41,288 nucleotides of DNA from CAYGWX01 sp964353855 [NCBI: uncultured bacterium]. Lineage in GTDB: Bacteria > Edwardsbacteria > CAYGWX01. This document shows, one piece after another, positions 24,500 to 32,757 of the stretch. Position 1 is the first letter of the stretch. Each line of letters opens with the position of its first letter. The position numbers and the translations under genes were made by a program. Below the pieces are notes generated by a model. The model was given only the letters and a program-made list of their open reading frames with translations. It searched no databases and had not been told where the DNA came from. Where the stretch lies: assembly GCA_964353855.1 (NCBI GenBank), contig CAYGWX010000015.1:1-41288 (forward strand), written 5' to 3'.

Positions 24500-24985
24500 A
24501 TGGGCTTGAACAAGTTCACCCTGAAGCTCGACGGGCAGCCCTACGAGATCGAGCGTCGAGGCGACCTGTTGGTGGTCAACGGCATCGAGTACCCCTGCCG
24601 TTTGAAGGACAGCCAAGTCACGATCTACGACACCCCGCATATCGTCAAGCTCTCAGGCGCCAACGCAGAGGTTGACGGTATCTGTTTTGCGATAGAGGCC
24701 AAGGGCCTTGAAGAGCCAAAGGACCCTGGCAGCAAATACCAGGTGATTCGTCCGAGCGCGGCTACGGGGGCGAACTCGATAGCTGCCGTAATGTCCGGTC
24801 TGGTCATCAAGGTCCTCAAGAGCGAGGGGGATCCTGTCAAGGCCGGCGAGACCCTCCTCATCCTCGAGGCCATGAAGATGCAGAACCAGATTCGGGCGGG
24901 CCATGACTGTATTGTGAAGAAGGTCCTCGTTCGGCCCGGGCAGCCGGTAGAGAAAGGCGAGAAGATGGTAATCCTGGAGGCGTAA
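24500..24985 (+). CDS. Biotin carrier protein (transcarboxylase 1.3S type)
   Basis: The 161-residue protein has a small N-terminal domain ([14 protein letters not shown]..) and a C-terminal biotinyl domain of about 70 residues with the biotin attachment lysine in [10 protein letters not shown]. The half-repeat around [19 protein letters not shown] before it is typical. It should carry carboxybiotin between the 5S-like and 12S-like subunits. The reading frame stays open far upstream inside the 5S gene (to 24182), but ATG 24500 directly follows the 5S stop and has GGTGG just ahead. Its own stop overlaps the next start (TAATG). Confidence 0.9.
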   Translation: MGLNKFTLKLDGQPYEIERRGDLLVVNGIEYPCRLKDSQVTIYDTPHIVKLSGANAEVDGICFAIEAKGLEEPKDPGSKYQVIRPSAATGANSIAAVMSGLVIKVLKSEGDPVKAGETLLILEAMKMQNQIRAGHDCIVKKVLVRPGQPVEKGEKMVILEA

Positions 24986-26544
24986 TGGGAGAGAAAAGAT
25001 ATTATGAACCGGATGACCTGAAAGGTTGGAATCCCTCGGAGTTGTTGGGCAACCCCGGTGGGTATCCCTTTACCCGGGGTGTCTACGCCGAGATGTACGC
25101 CAAGCAGGTCTGGACCATGCGCCAGTATGCCGGATACGGGGACGCGAAAGAGACCAACCGGCGATACCGTTACCTCCTCCAGCAAGGACAGACCGGGCTT
25201 TCCGTGGCTTTCGACCTGCCCACGCAATTGGGCTACGATTCCGACCACCCCTTAAGCCAGGGGGAGGTGGGGAAAGCAGGGGTGGCGGTCTCCTGCCTTG
25301 CGGATATGGAGACCCTGTTCGACTGCATCACCCTGGATCGGGTCTCAACCTCGATGACCATTAATGCCACGGCCCCCATTTTACTGGCCCTGTACATCGC
25401 GGTGGGTAAAAGGCAGGGGGTCTCCCAGGAAAAGCTTTCCGGAACGGTACAAAACGACATCCTGAAGGAGTACGTTGCCCGGGGAAACTACATCTACCCG
25501 GTGGAGTTTTCCATGAAGCTGGTGACCGACATCTTCGCCTATTGTGCGAAACACCTCCCGAAATGGAACACCATCAGCATCTCGGGCTACCACATACGGG
25601 AGAAGGGAGCGACGGCGGCTCAGGAATTGGCGTTCACTCTGGCCAACGGGATCGCCTATGTGGAGGGAGCGCTGGCACGTGGTTTGGCCGTGGATGCCTT
25701 TGCCACCCGGCTTTCCTTCTTCTTTAACGCCCACAACAACCTCTTCGAGGAGGTTGCCAAGTTCCGCGCCGGGAGAAGGATCTGGGCCCGGATCATGAAG
25801 GAGCGCTTCGGGGCCAAGGATCCCCGATCCACGATGCTGCGCTTTCACACCCAGACCGCAGGGAGCATGCTGACCGCCCAGCAGCCCGAGAACAACCTCA
25901 TCCGGGTGACCCTTCAGGCCCTGGCTGCCGTGCTCGGGGGAACCCAAAGCCTGCACACGAACTCCTTTGATGAAGCCCTATGTCTTCCCACCCAGAAAGC
26001 CGTAACCCTGGCCCTACGGACCCAGCAAATCATCGCCCACGAGAGCGGGGTGCCTGAAGTGGTGGATCCCTTGGGCGGCTCCTATTACGTGGAATCGCTC
26101 ACCAACCGCTTGGAAGAGGAAGTCTGGGTGTATCTGAAAAAGATCGAGGACCAGGGCGGGGCCATCGCCTGCGTGAGGAGCGGCTACTTCCAGAGGGAGA
26201 TCGAGGAGAGCGCCTTCCGCTATCAGCAGGCCGTGGACCGGAAGGAGAAGGTGGTCGTAGGGGTGAACGCCTATGCCAGCGAGGGGCAGGGCGACGGCGA
26301 CAAGGACAGGGAGATTTTAAGGGTGGATCCGGCGCTGGAGGAGGAGAGGAAATGGTTTCTTTCGGAGTGGCGCAAAAAGAGGGACCGTCAAGCGGCCGAG
26401 AAAGCTTTGCAGGACGTTATCAAGATAACAAAGACAGAGGAGAACCTGATGCCTTTCCTGATTGAGGCCGTGGAAGCCGGGGTGACCCTGGGCGAGATCT
26501 GCGATGCCTGGAGACGGGAGTACGGGGAGTACACGACACCATGA
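24985..26544 (+). CDS. Methylmalonyl-CoA mutase large subunit
   Basis: The 519-residue TIM-barrel mutase subunit keeps both residues that bind the methylmalonyl carboxylate: Tyr48 (MRQYAGYG) and Arg166 (EYVARGNY), equivalent to Tyr89 and Arg207 of the Propionibacterium enzyme; the catalytic-site histidine is His203 in SISGYHIRE. It therefore should convert (R)-methylmalonyl-CoA to succinyl-CoA, the last step from propionyl-CoA. It lacks a B12 domain and no B12 subunit lies beside it, so it must use the one at 18083 or one outside the window. It is coupled by one-base overlap to the biotin carrier and by ATGA to the epimerase gene. Compared with the paralogue at 15938 it lacks about 35 N-terminal residues. 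Confidence 0.88.
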   Translation: MGEKRYYEPDDLKGWNPSELLGNPGGYPFTRGVYAEMYAKQVWTMRQYAGYGDAKETNRRYRYLLQQGQTGLSVAFDLPTQLGYDSDHPLSQGEVGKAGVAVSCLADMETLFDCITLDRVSTSMTINATAPILLALYIAVGKRQGVSQEKLSGTVQNDILKEYVARGNYIYPVEFSMKLVTDIFAYCAKHLPKWNTISISGYHIREKGATAAQELAFTLANGIAYVEGALARGLAVDAFATRLSFFFNAHNNLFEEVAKFRAGRRIWARIMKERFGAKDPRSTMLRFHTQTAGSMLTAQQPENNLIRVTLQALAAVLGGTQSLHTNSFDEALCLPTQKAVTLALRTQQIIAHESGVPEVVDPLGGSYYVESLTNRLEEEVWVYLKKIEDQGGAIACVRSGYFQREIEESAFRYQQAVDRKEKVVVGVNAYASEGQGDGDKDREILRVDPALEEERKWFLSEWRKKRDRQAAEKALQDVIKITKTEENLMPFLIEAVEAGVTLGEICDAWRREYGEYTTP

Positions 26545-26963
26545 TGAAGAAGATCGACCATATCGGGATCGCGGTCAAGAACCTCCAGGACAGCTTGAAA
26601 GTCTATGAGGGGATCTTCGGCCTCAAGGCAACCCCCCTGGAGGAGGTGCCGGAGCGGGGAGCTCGTTTGGTTTTTTTGAAGATCGGGGACGTAAAATTGG
26701 AGCTCATCGAGCCCTACAAGCCGGGGGAGGGGCCGATCGGGAAATTTTTGGAGAAGCGGGGGGAGGGGCTGCACCACGTCACGTTTGAGGTGGAGGATAT
26801 CACCGGGGAGATGAAGGCATTGTCCACAGCCGGGATGGAGCTGGTGGACCGGGAGCCGCGAAAAGGAGCGGAGGGGACCTTGACGGCCTTTCTCTCGCCC
26901 AAGAGCGCGCATGGGGTGCTGATCGAGCTGAAGCAGTATTTGCATTCGAAAGAGCCCCATTGA
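26541..26963 (+). CDS. mce: Methylmalonyl-CoA epimerase
   Basis: The 140-residue protein is a vicinal-oxygen-chelate fold enzyme of the usual length for methylmalonyl-CoA epimerase. It begins [13 protein letters not shown] (metal ligand His), has VKLELIEP with a glutamate ligand, GLHHVTFEV with the second histidine, and HGVLIELKQ with the final glutamate. It turns the (S)-methylmalonyl-CoA made by carboxylation into the (R)-form used by the mutase. The ATG overlaps the mutase stop, which ties the two genes together. Confidence 0.92.
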   Translation: MMKKIDHIGIAVKNLQDSLKVYEGIFGLKATPLEEVPERGARLVFLKIGDVKLELIEPYKPGEGPIGKFLEKRGEGLHHVTFEVEDITGEMKALSTAGMELVDREPRKGAEGTLTAFLSPKSAHGVLIELKQYLHSKEPH

Positions 26964-26988
26964 GAGGTATTGCAACCTAGGAGCAAGG

Positions 26989-28170
26989 ATGAAAAGCAAA
27001 TTGAAGATGGAGACCCGGGTCGTGCGGAGCGAGGGACGCTACGATGGCCGCAGGCTGGTGTCCGTGCCGATTTACCAGAGCGCCCTGTTTCCCTTCCAGT
27101 CCGCGGAGGAGGGGGCAGCCCTGTTCGCCAAGGAGGGGGAGGGGTATTTCTACACCCGGTTCGGGAACCCCACGCACACCGCCTTTGAAAAACTGATGGC
27201 CAGCCTGGAAGGGGGAGAGGAGGGAGTGGCCTTCTCTTCGGGCATGGCCGCGATCCTGACCATCGTCTACGTTCTGTGCAAGCGAGGAGGGCAAGTCCTG
27301 GCCTCCAATCCCATCTACGGAGGGACGTATTCCCTGTTTGCGGACATCCTGCCGGCCATTGGCGTGGACCTCCGTTATCTGGACGCGCAAACCTTTCCGC
27401 AGGCCTTGCCCAAGGCCGTCTCCAGGAGGACCCAGGTTTTGTTTCTGGAGTCCCCGACGAACCCGACCATGGACATGGTGGATATCGAGGCCGTGGCCGG
27501 GTTCGGGAAAAAGCACGGCATCCCTGTGGTGGTGGACAACACCTTTGCCACGCCCTATCACCAGAAGCCCCTTGAGATGGGTGCGACCGCGGTCCTGCAC
27601 AGCGCCACGAAGTATCTGGGCGGGCACGGTGACACGATCGGGGGCATCGTCGTGGCCGACAGAGGACTGGCCGATAAGGTGAAACAAGAGCAGATCCGGA
27701 TGGGGAACAATATTGCTCCGTTCACGGCCTGGCTCCTGATCCGGGGGATCAAGACCCTGGCCCTGAGGATGGAGAGGCATTCCGAGAACGCCCTGGCTGT
27801 GGCCAGATACCTGGAGGGGCATCCCAAGGTGAGGAGGGTGTATTACCCCGGGCTCCCCAGCCATCCGCAATATTCCCTGGCCCGGAAGCAGATGAAGAAC
27901 GGGTTCTCCGGGATGGTGGCGTTTGAAATCAAGGGCGGGAGAAAGGAAGGGGCGAGGTTTCTTAATAACCTCAATCTTTGCGTGGTGGCTATCTCGCTTG
28001 GGGCCGTGGAGACCTTGATCGAACACCCCGCCTCCATGACCCATGCCAGCGTCTCTGCGGAGGAACTTAAGAAGGGGGGCATCTCCGAGGGCATGATAAG
28101 GATGTCCGTAGGCATTGAAAATAAAGAGGATATCATCGCGGACTTAGAGCAGGGGTTGAGGAAGATTTAA
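26989..28170 (+). CDS. Cys/Met metabolism PLP enzyme, methionine gamma-lyase or cystathionine gamma-lyase type
   Basis: The 393-residue fold-type I PLP enzyme has Tyr55-x-Arg57 in YTRFGNPT (phosphate contact), the SSGMAA loop, IYGGTYSLF, the Asp183 of VVVDNTFATP that pairs with the ring nitrogen, and the cofactor lysine Lys208 in HSATKYLGGHGD. It belongs to the trans-sulfuration family. The place of Cys116 of classical methionine gamma-lyases is a Gly here (IYGG), so the exact reaction is open. Methionine gamma-lyase makes 2-oxobutyrate, a direct source of propionyl-CoA, which would explain its position 26 bases after the epimerase; cystathionine lyase gives the same keto acid. Confidence 0.82.
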   Translation: MKSKLKMETRVVRSEGRYDGRRLVSVPIYQSALFPFQSAEEGAALFAKEGEGYFYTRFGNPTHTAFEKLMASLEGGEEGVAFSSGMAAILTIVYVLCKRGGQVLASNPIYGGTYSLFADILPAIGVDLRYLDAQTFPQALPKAVSRRTQVLFLESPTNPTMDMVDIEAVAGFGKKHGIPVVVDNTFATPYHQKPLEMGATAVLHSATKYLGGHGDTIGGIVVADRGLADKVKQEQIRMGNNIAPFTAWLLIRGIKTLALRMERHSENALAVARYLEGHPKVRRVYYPGLPSHPQYSLARKQMKNGFSGMVAFEIKGGRKEGARFLNNLNLCVVAISLGAVETLIEHPASMTHASVSAEELKKGGISEGMIRMSVGIENKEDIIADLEQGLRKI

Positions 28171-28303
28171 GGCGGTAGAACCGCCCACTTTGGCGGCAGA
28201 ATCGCGAGTCTTTCCGGGACGTGGTCCGGTGTCATCTTTCCCGGGGAAGATGTATTTAACGACATACTGAGGTTCGTAGATCTCCGCTGGCGTAAAAATC
28301 CTC

Positions 28304-28321
28304 ACCGCAACATATAGTGGT
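28304..28321. promoter_or_regulatory. 18-bp near-palindrome, copy 1 (NrdR-box-like)
   Basis: ACCGCAACATATAGTGGT matches the copy at 28498-28515 at 16 of 18 positions. The core resembles the NrdR box consensus, but no ribonucleotide reductase gene lies nearby, so the regulator is uncertain. Confidence 0.35.
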
Positions 28322-28343
28322 CGGGGTTTGGAAAGGGGGAGGG

Positions 28344-28387
28344 GTAGGTGTGAAGTAGGCGTGAGGTAGGTGTGAGGTAGGCGGGAA
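28344..28387 (+). repeat. Four tandem 11-bp repeats
   Basis: The units GTAGGTGTGAA, GTAGGCGTGAG, GTAGGTGTGAG and GTAGGCGGGAA follow without gaps. They lie between the two 18-bp near-palindromes. Confidence 0.8.
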
Positions 28388-28497
28388 CCCCTCCCAAATT
28401 TCGGAGCTTTTGCGGAGCTTGTCCACTTGCGGGGTGTTTTAATTGAACGGACGTAACTGCGCTGTGTCGGAGCTTGTTACGAGACAAAAAATAAGAG

Positions 28498-28515
28498 ACC
28501 ACAATATATAGTGGT
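28498..28515. promoter_or_regulatory. 18-bp near-palindrome, copy 2 (NrdR-box-like)
   Basis: ACCACAATATATAGTGGT is a near-perfect inverted repeat (ACCAC/GTGGT) and fits the NrdR box consensus at about 14 of 16 positions. It lies 47 bases before the flavin reductase start, a sensible operator position. Confidence 0.4.
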
Positions 28516-28561
28516 TCCTCCTTGAGGGCGGAAAAGCGGGGTAGGGGAGAATGCGTTTGAC

Positions 28562-29143
28562 ATGATTAAAAAAGTGGTTAAGAAAAGGCTTTTGGGGCCG
28601 AGGACGGCGCTGGTGCCGACTCCGGTGGTGCTTTTATCCTGCAAGGGCAAAAAGGGCAGGCCGAATCTCATTACCCTGGCCTGGGCAGGGGTCTGCTGTT
28701 CGGAACCGCCGATCATCGGGGTAGCGATAAGGCCGAAAAACCGATGGTCTCATCATCTGGTTAAGGAAACCATGGAGTTCGTGGCCAACATTCCCACGGA
28801 GAAGATCGTAAGGAAGGTGGACTTCTGCGGTACGGTCTCGGGCAAGGATCACGATAAGTTCAAGGAGGCCGGGCTGACCCCGATCCCGGCTACGAAGGTC
28901 AAGGCGCCCTTGGTTAAGGAGTGTCCGGTGAACATGGAGTGCAAGGTCATCCAGGTCATTCCGTTGGGCACGCACGACCTGTTCCTGGGCCAAGTCCTTG
29001 AGGTCCACGTGGATGGGAAGCTCTTCAGCGAAGACGGGCAGCCCGACTTCGCCAGGATAAAGCCATTCGTCTATACCTTGCATGATTATTACAGCTTGGG
29101 GAAGAAGCTCGGGAAATACGCTTTCACCAAGAAGGGCGTTTGA
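28562..29143 (+). CDS. Flavin reductase-family protein
   Basis: The 193-residue protein belongs to the flavin reductase / FMN-binding split-barrel family. Visible family features are TPVVLLSCKGKKGRPNLITLAWAG at the N-terminus, the PPIIGVAIRP strand, FVANIP, and the GKDHDKFKEAGLTP segment, all typical of the flavoredoxin-like subgroup found in anaerobes. It binds FMN and passes electrons or serves as an electron carrier; the partner is unknown. GGGGAG at 28544-28549 lies ahead of the ATG. A near-palindromic operator-like site lies 47 bases upstream. Confidence 0.85.
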   Translation: MIKKVVKKRLLGPRTALVPTPVVLLSCKGKKGRPNLITLAWAGVCCSEPPIIGVAIRPKNRWSHHLVKETMEFVANIPTEKIVRKVDFCGTVSGKDHDKFKEAGLTPIPATKVKAPLVKECPVNMECKVIQVIPLGTHDLFLGQVLEVHVDGKLFSEDGQPDFARIKPFVYTLHDYYSLGKKLGKYAFTKKGV

Positions 29144-29235
29144 GAGAGCGAAGGCTTAGAAAATGGGCATCCTACGAAGGAAAAGAAGATAGCGAACGGC
29201 TTTTTTTAGGACCAGCAAGGAGGTTAGTTATCACG

Positions 29236-30165
29236 ATGATTCAAAGGTGTCTACAAAAGATTTTGTGTCCGGTGCTCTTGTTTCTAAGCCTGCTCTGCTC
29301 TCTGGCACAGGCAGAAAGCGTGCGGGTCGCAGTGATCCCTCTGGAGGCCAACGGGGTGCCCCAGGAAGAGGTCAGGACCCTGACCGACCGCCTGCGGAGC
29401 ACGCTCGTGGCCAGCGGGAAGTTCGAGGTCCTGGAGCGGGAGCGGACGGATGCCCTGCTCAAGGAACAGGGCCTGGAGCTCTCCGGCGTGGTCCACAAGG
29501 AAGATGTCATGGCCAAGGTGGGGAAACTGCTCGGCGTGTCCAAGATGGTCGGGGGAAGCATCGGCAAAGTCGGAGGAACCTACGCGCTGGACCTTCGAGT
29601 CGTTGACGTGGAGACCGGGAAGGTGGAGCAGACCCTTGACCGGGAGCACCGGGGAAAAGTTGAGGGTCTCCTTGCAGTCATCACCGAGATGGGAGAAGAC
29701 CTGGCCGGGCTGGGGAAAACCCAGGCAACAGGCGACTTTGCCGCGATGAAATACGATCAAATCCAGGTGATCAACGTTATCCCGTTCCCTGGCCCCCAGA
29801 GGAATTTCACAGTTCACGCCATGGCCTGGTCCCCGGACGACTCGCTCATCATCCTGTTCAACACCAGGGAGAACCGGGGGTATCTGTTCAATGTCTCCCG
29901 GGAAACCTGGACCAAGACCGATGCCCTGCCGGGATGGTGCGATACCACGAGGTTCGAACGCACCAGTCCGAACGGGGAGGTGTTCGTATCGGGCACCGAC
30001 CCTCTGACCCTTTCAGACCGGGAGGTGAAGCGGACGAGGGTTCTGAACAATGAGAAGGGCGGGTTGATCAAAGGCGTGGCCGCGGCCTGGTCTCATTCCG
30101 GGAGGCACCTCGTGAACATGAAGGCGGGGAACGACATCGAGTTGATCGAGCTTTACTTAAAATAA
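29236..30165 (+). CDS. Secreted CsgG-like protein with C-terminal propeller-like region
   Basis: The 309-residue protein begins with a signal peptide (ILCPVLLFLSLLCSLAQA) followed by a CsgG/curli-assembly-like domain (about residues 22-155) with its usual flow: VRVAVIPLEANGV, LTDRLRSTLVASGKFEVLERERTDALLKEQ, AKVGKLLGVSKMVGGSIGK, YALDLRVVDVETGKV. The rest (HAMAWSPDDSLIILF, SPNGEVFVSG, AAAWSHSGRHLV) looks like two or three WD40/TolB-type blades. CsgG-like domains are common in FCB outer-envelope proteins. Part of the signal could be a lipobox-less export signal, as the Cys residues do not fit a clear lipobox. The open frame reaches back to 29140 within the previous stop; ATG 29236 is chosen because AAGGAGG lies 12 bases upstream and the signal follows. 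Confidence 0.7.
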   Translation: MIQRCLQKILCPVLLFLSLLCSLAQAESVRVAVIPLEANGVPQEEVRTLTDRLRSTLVASGKFEVLERERTDALLKEQGLELSGVVHKEDVMAKVGKLLGVSKMVGGSIGKVGGTYALDLRVVDVETGKVEQTLDREHRGKVEGLLAVITEMGEDLAGLGKTQATGDFAAMKYDQIQVINVIPFPGPQRNFTVHAMAWSPDDSLIILFNTRENRGYLFNVSRETWTKTDALPGWCDTTRFERTSPNGEVFVSGTDPLTLSDREVKRTRVLNNEKGGLIKGVAAAWSHSGRHLVNMKAGNDIELIELYLK

Positions 30166-30181
30166 ACGATCGAGGAACCTG

Positions 30182-31345
30182 ATGAACGAAACCAAGGCCT
30201 TCATTTGTCCGACCTGCGGGGCGCCTTTGGATTACCAGAACAGCCCAGATCCTACCATCCGTTGTCCTTACTGCGACACCTCCGTAATCATGCCCGAAGA
30301 GCTCCGGGTCAAGAAGCCCGAGGAAAACACTTCGACCGTCTCCGTTGTTCTTTCGAAGGGTTTGCCCGTTCAAATGGCTGCCCCTGAACAAATCGCACGG
30401 CGCCCCATCGCGGTCGTCTTGATCGCGGCCATAGCCGGCTTGGTGTTTCTTACAGGCATGGTCGCCTTCGTCATGCTCGGGCTGACGGGAGGACACCATC
30501 AAGGCGGTCAACGCGGGGTCCGAGGATTGTCCAGCGGACCGGGGCGCGTGACCTTGTCCTTTGGTGACGAGGGGACCGGTCCGGGCCTGTTCCAGGACGC
30601 CCGGCATGTTGCTGTGGATGGTCGTGGAAATGTCTATGTTGGAGAATATCAAGATGGGCGGATCCAAGTGTTCGACCCTTCGGGCAAGTTTCTCGGACTA
30701 TGGAGACTGGATCGCAAGAAAGTATTGACTGGATTTGCCGTGGATCGTCAGGGGATTGCCTATGCTGTTCTGTCGGGTGCAGGCATCAATCGCTACGAAG
30801 CTGCGACCGGGAAATTCCTTGATAAAATAGGCTACCAGGCGGATTACGGTTTTGAGGACGTTCAGGTTACTGCCGATGGAGGGCTTGTTACATTCTGGTG
30901 CAGCATTCACGACGATATCGTCCGTTTCGATCCTCAGGGCAAGGTCGTCTTCACGATTCAAAAAGCCATCAGCGGACAGACCGATGAAAGTGAGCTCAGC
31001 GCACGAATAGCCAGTGACGGGTTGGGAAATATCTTCGCTCTCGGAGAATTCAACAACGCGGTTTTCAAGTTTTCGCCTGAGGGAAAGTACTTGAATCGCT
31101 TCGGGGGAGAAGGGGACCAGCCCGGGCAGTTCCGTGCTCCAGGAGCCATCGGAGTGGACGGTCAGGGGCGTGTTTATGTAAGCGACTTCAAAGGCATCCA
31201 GATCTTCGACGGGGAGGGACGATATATCGACCTTATCAAGGTGGACGGTTTCGCTTTCGGGATGACGTTCGATGATCGCAACGAGCTCTTCGTTACGACC
31301 GGCAAGAAAGTCATCAAGTATGAAGTGACCTTGGGGGCCAAATAG
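30182..31345 (+). CDS. Zinc-ribbon, single-pass membrane protein with NHL-type propeller
   Basis: The 387-residue protein has a four-cysteine zinc ribbon at the N-terminus (FICPTCGAP and IRCPYCDTS), a transmembrane helix at about residues 78-102 (AVVLIAAIAGLVFLTGMVAF), and an NHL-repeat propeller in the rest with the G.f..P..iAvD..GnvYV.d....riqvFd..G pattern repeated about five times. The topology implied is a zinc ribbon inside and a propeller outside the cytoplasmic membrane. Function is unknown; similar ribbon/NHL fusions may sense or scaffold envelope complexes. GAGGA precedes ATG 30182, and the gene follows the CsgG-like gene by 16 bases. Confidence 0.75.
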   Translation: MNETKAFICPTCGAPLDYQNSPDPTIRCPYCDTSVIMPEELRVKKPEENTSTVSVVLSKGLPVQMAAPEQIARRPIAVVLIAAIAGLVFLTGMVAFVMLGLTGGHHQGGQRGVRGLSSGPGRVTLSFGDEGTGPGLFQDARHVAVDGRGNVYVGEYQDGRIQVFDPSGKFLGLWRLDRKKVLTGFAVDRQGIAYAVLSGAGINRYEAATGKFLDKIGYQADYGFEDVQVTADGGLVTFWCSIHDDIVRFDPQGKVVFTIQKAISGQTDESELSARIASDGLGNIFALGEFNNAVFKFSPEGKYLNRFGGEGDQPGQFRAPGAIGVDGQGRVYVSDFKGIQIFDGEGRYIDLIKVDGFAFGMTFDDRNELFVTTGKKVIKYEVTLGAK

Positions 31346-31377
31346 CTCCTTAAATAAGTCCAAATAAAATAATCTTG

Positions 31378-32754
31378 ATGCATTATCCTTGGTGGTATGT
31401 CCCCTTCCTGACCGCACCGATGCTCATCGCCATCGTATCGGTGCTGCATATGTTCGTCTCGCACTATGCGGTAGGGGGTGGGTTTTTCCTGGCGGTCGAA
31501 ACACGACACGCCTACCGTAACCAGAACCGGAACTACCTGGCCTATCTCAAGGATCATGCCTGGTTCTTCATCCTGGTCACAGTGGTCTACGGGGCGATCA
31601 CCGGCGTGGGCATCTGGTGGACCATCGGGGTGGCCTCACCCCTGGCCACCGAGACCCTGATCCACGCCTTCGTGTTCGGCTGGGGCATGGAGTACGTGTT
31701 CTTCCTCTTGGAGATCGTTTCGGCTTTCATCTTTTACTATTTCTGGGGCAGGCTGGAAACCCGGACGCATCAGGTTATCGGTTGGATCTACGCGTTCTCG
31801 GCCTGGATCAGCCTGGTCCTGATAACTGGCATCACTGGATTCATGTTGAATCCGGGGAGCTGGCCCAGAAATCACAATTTCTGGCTCGGATTCTTCAACC
31901 CCCAGCTTCTGCCGCAGACCTTGGCCCGGACCGGAGGCTCCTTCCTTCTGGCTTCGCTGTACGTGTATCTCCATGCCTCTTTTAAAGTTAAGGATGTAGA
32001 GCTTCGTAAGTTGATCGAGCAACGCTCGTCCCGGCCGGCGCTCCTCGGATCCATCCTCATTGTGCTGGGCGGGTTAGGCTGGTATGTATCCCTGCCGGAG
32101 TCGGCGCAAGCGGCCCTGGCCGCGGCCAGCGCACTCAATCTTTTGATGGTTCTAATTTTAGGGATCACTGCAGCCGTTTTTTTGATGCTCTATTGGGGGC
32201 CCTACCGGAATCCGGGTTGGCTTTCTCCAGGGTTCGCCATTCTATTGTTTGCCTTTGGGGTGGGAGCCATCGGCACCGGGGAGTTTCTTCGGGAAGCAGT
32301 GAGGAAGCCCTATATTCTCTACAACGTCGTCCTGGGCAATCAAATTCTTCCCGAGGAGGTTCCCAAGCTGCGTAAAGAAGGCTATCTGGAAGGGGGAACC
32401 TGGACCAAGGCTTTCGTTAAAGCTCATTACCCACAGACCATGACGGATGATAAGGTGGACCCGGCCAAGCTTCTCGCCCTTCCGGAAACCGACCAGGTAA
32501 AGGTGGGAGAGGTCCTTTTCCAATACCACTGCAACGACTGCCATGCCAGCCAAATGGGTTACTCCGCCATATCCAAAGCGACGCAAGGATGGACCCCTGA
32601 GATGGTAAATGCCGTGGTCATGGTACCGGAGAAAGCCCGGTTCTTCATGCCACCCTGGTGCGGAACCGAGGAGGAGGCCGAGCTTTTGAGCAAATTTATC
32701 TATTCCATCACCCCGCCGCATCCGGCCGGGATGTACTACGGGAACGGAAGATAG
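31378..32754 (+). CDS. CydA-like membrane subunit fused to a cytochrome c domain
   Basis: The 458-residue protein has about eight or nine membrane helices in residues 10-305 that follow the cytochrome bd subunit I pattern: LHMFVSHYAVGGGFFLAVETRH near the N-terminus (candidate heme ligands His24 and His29), HAFVFGWGMEYVFFLLEIVSAF in the third or fourth helix, and a YLHASF histidine. The quinol-oxidising Q-loop of CydA is not evident. Residues 370-445 are a class I cytochrome c domain with the heme site CNDCH (385-389) and distal Met424 in FFMPPW. This fits the heme-c-bearing branch of the bd superfamily, which would take or give electrons through cytochrome c rather than quinol. TTG 31375 is an alternative start; no clear Shine-Dalgarno is present. 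Confidence 0.8.
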   Translation: MHYPWWYVPFLTAPMLIAIVSVLHMFVSHYAVGGGFFLAVETRHAYRNQNRNYLAYLKDHAWFFILVTVVYGAITGVGIWWTIGVASPLATETLIHAFVFGWGMEYVFFLLEIVSAFIFYYFWGRLETRTHQVIGWIYAFSAWISLVLITGITGFMLNPGSWPRNHNFWLGFFNPQLLPQTLARTGGSFLLASLYVYLHASFKVKDVELRKLIEQRSSRPALLGSILIVLGGLGWYVSLPESAQAALAAASALNLLMVLILGITAAVFLMLYWGPYRNPGWLSPGFAILLFAFGVGAIGTGEFLREAVRKPYILYNVVLGNQILPEEVPKLRKEGYLEGGTWTKAFVKAHYPQTMTDDKVDPAKLLALPETDQVKVGEVLFQYHCNDCHASQMGYSAISKATQGWTPEMVNAVVMVPEKARFFMPPWCGTEEEAELLSKFIYSITPPHPAGMYYGNGR

Positions 32755-32757
32755 GGC

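Larger units (their letters stand above)
28171..28561. other. Repeat-bearing intergenic region
   Basis: No gene is visible in 391 bases. It holds a GGCGG/CCGCC hairpin directly after the stop codon (28171-28185) with a diverged copy 21 bases on, four 11-bp tandem units (28344-28387), several CGGAGCTT copies (around 28403, 28415 and 28468), and two copies of an 18-bp near-palindrome (28304 and 28498). Confidence 0.65.
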
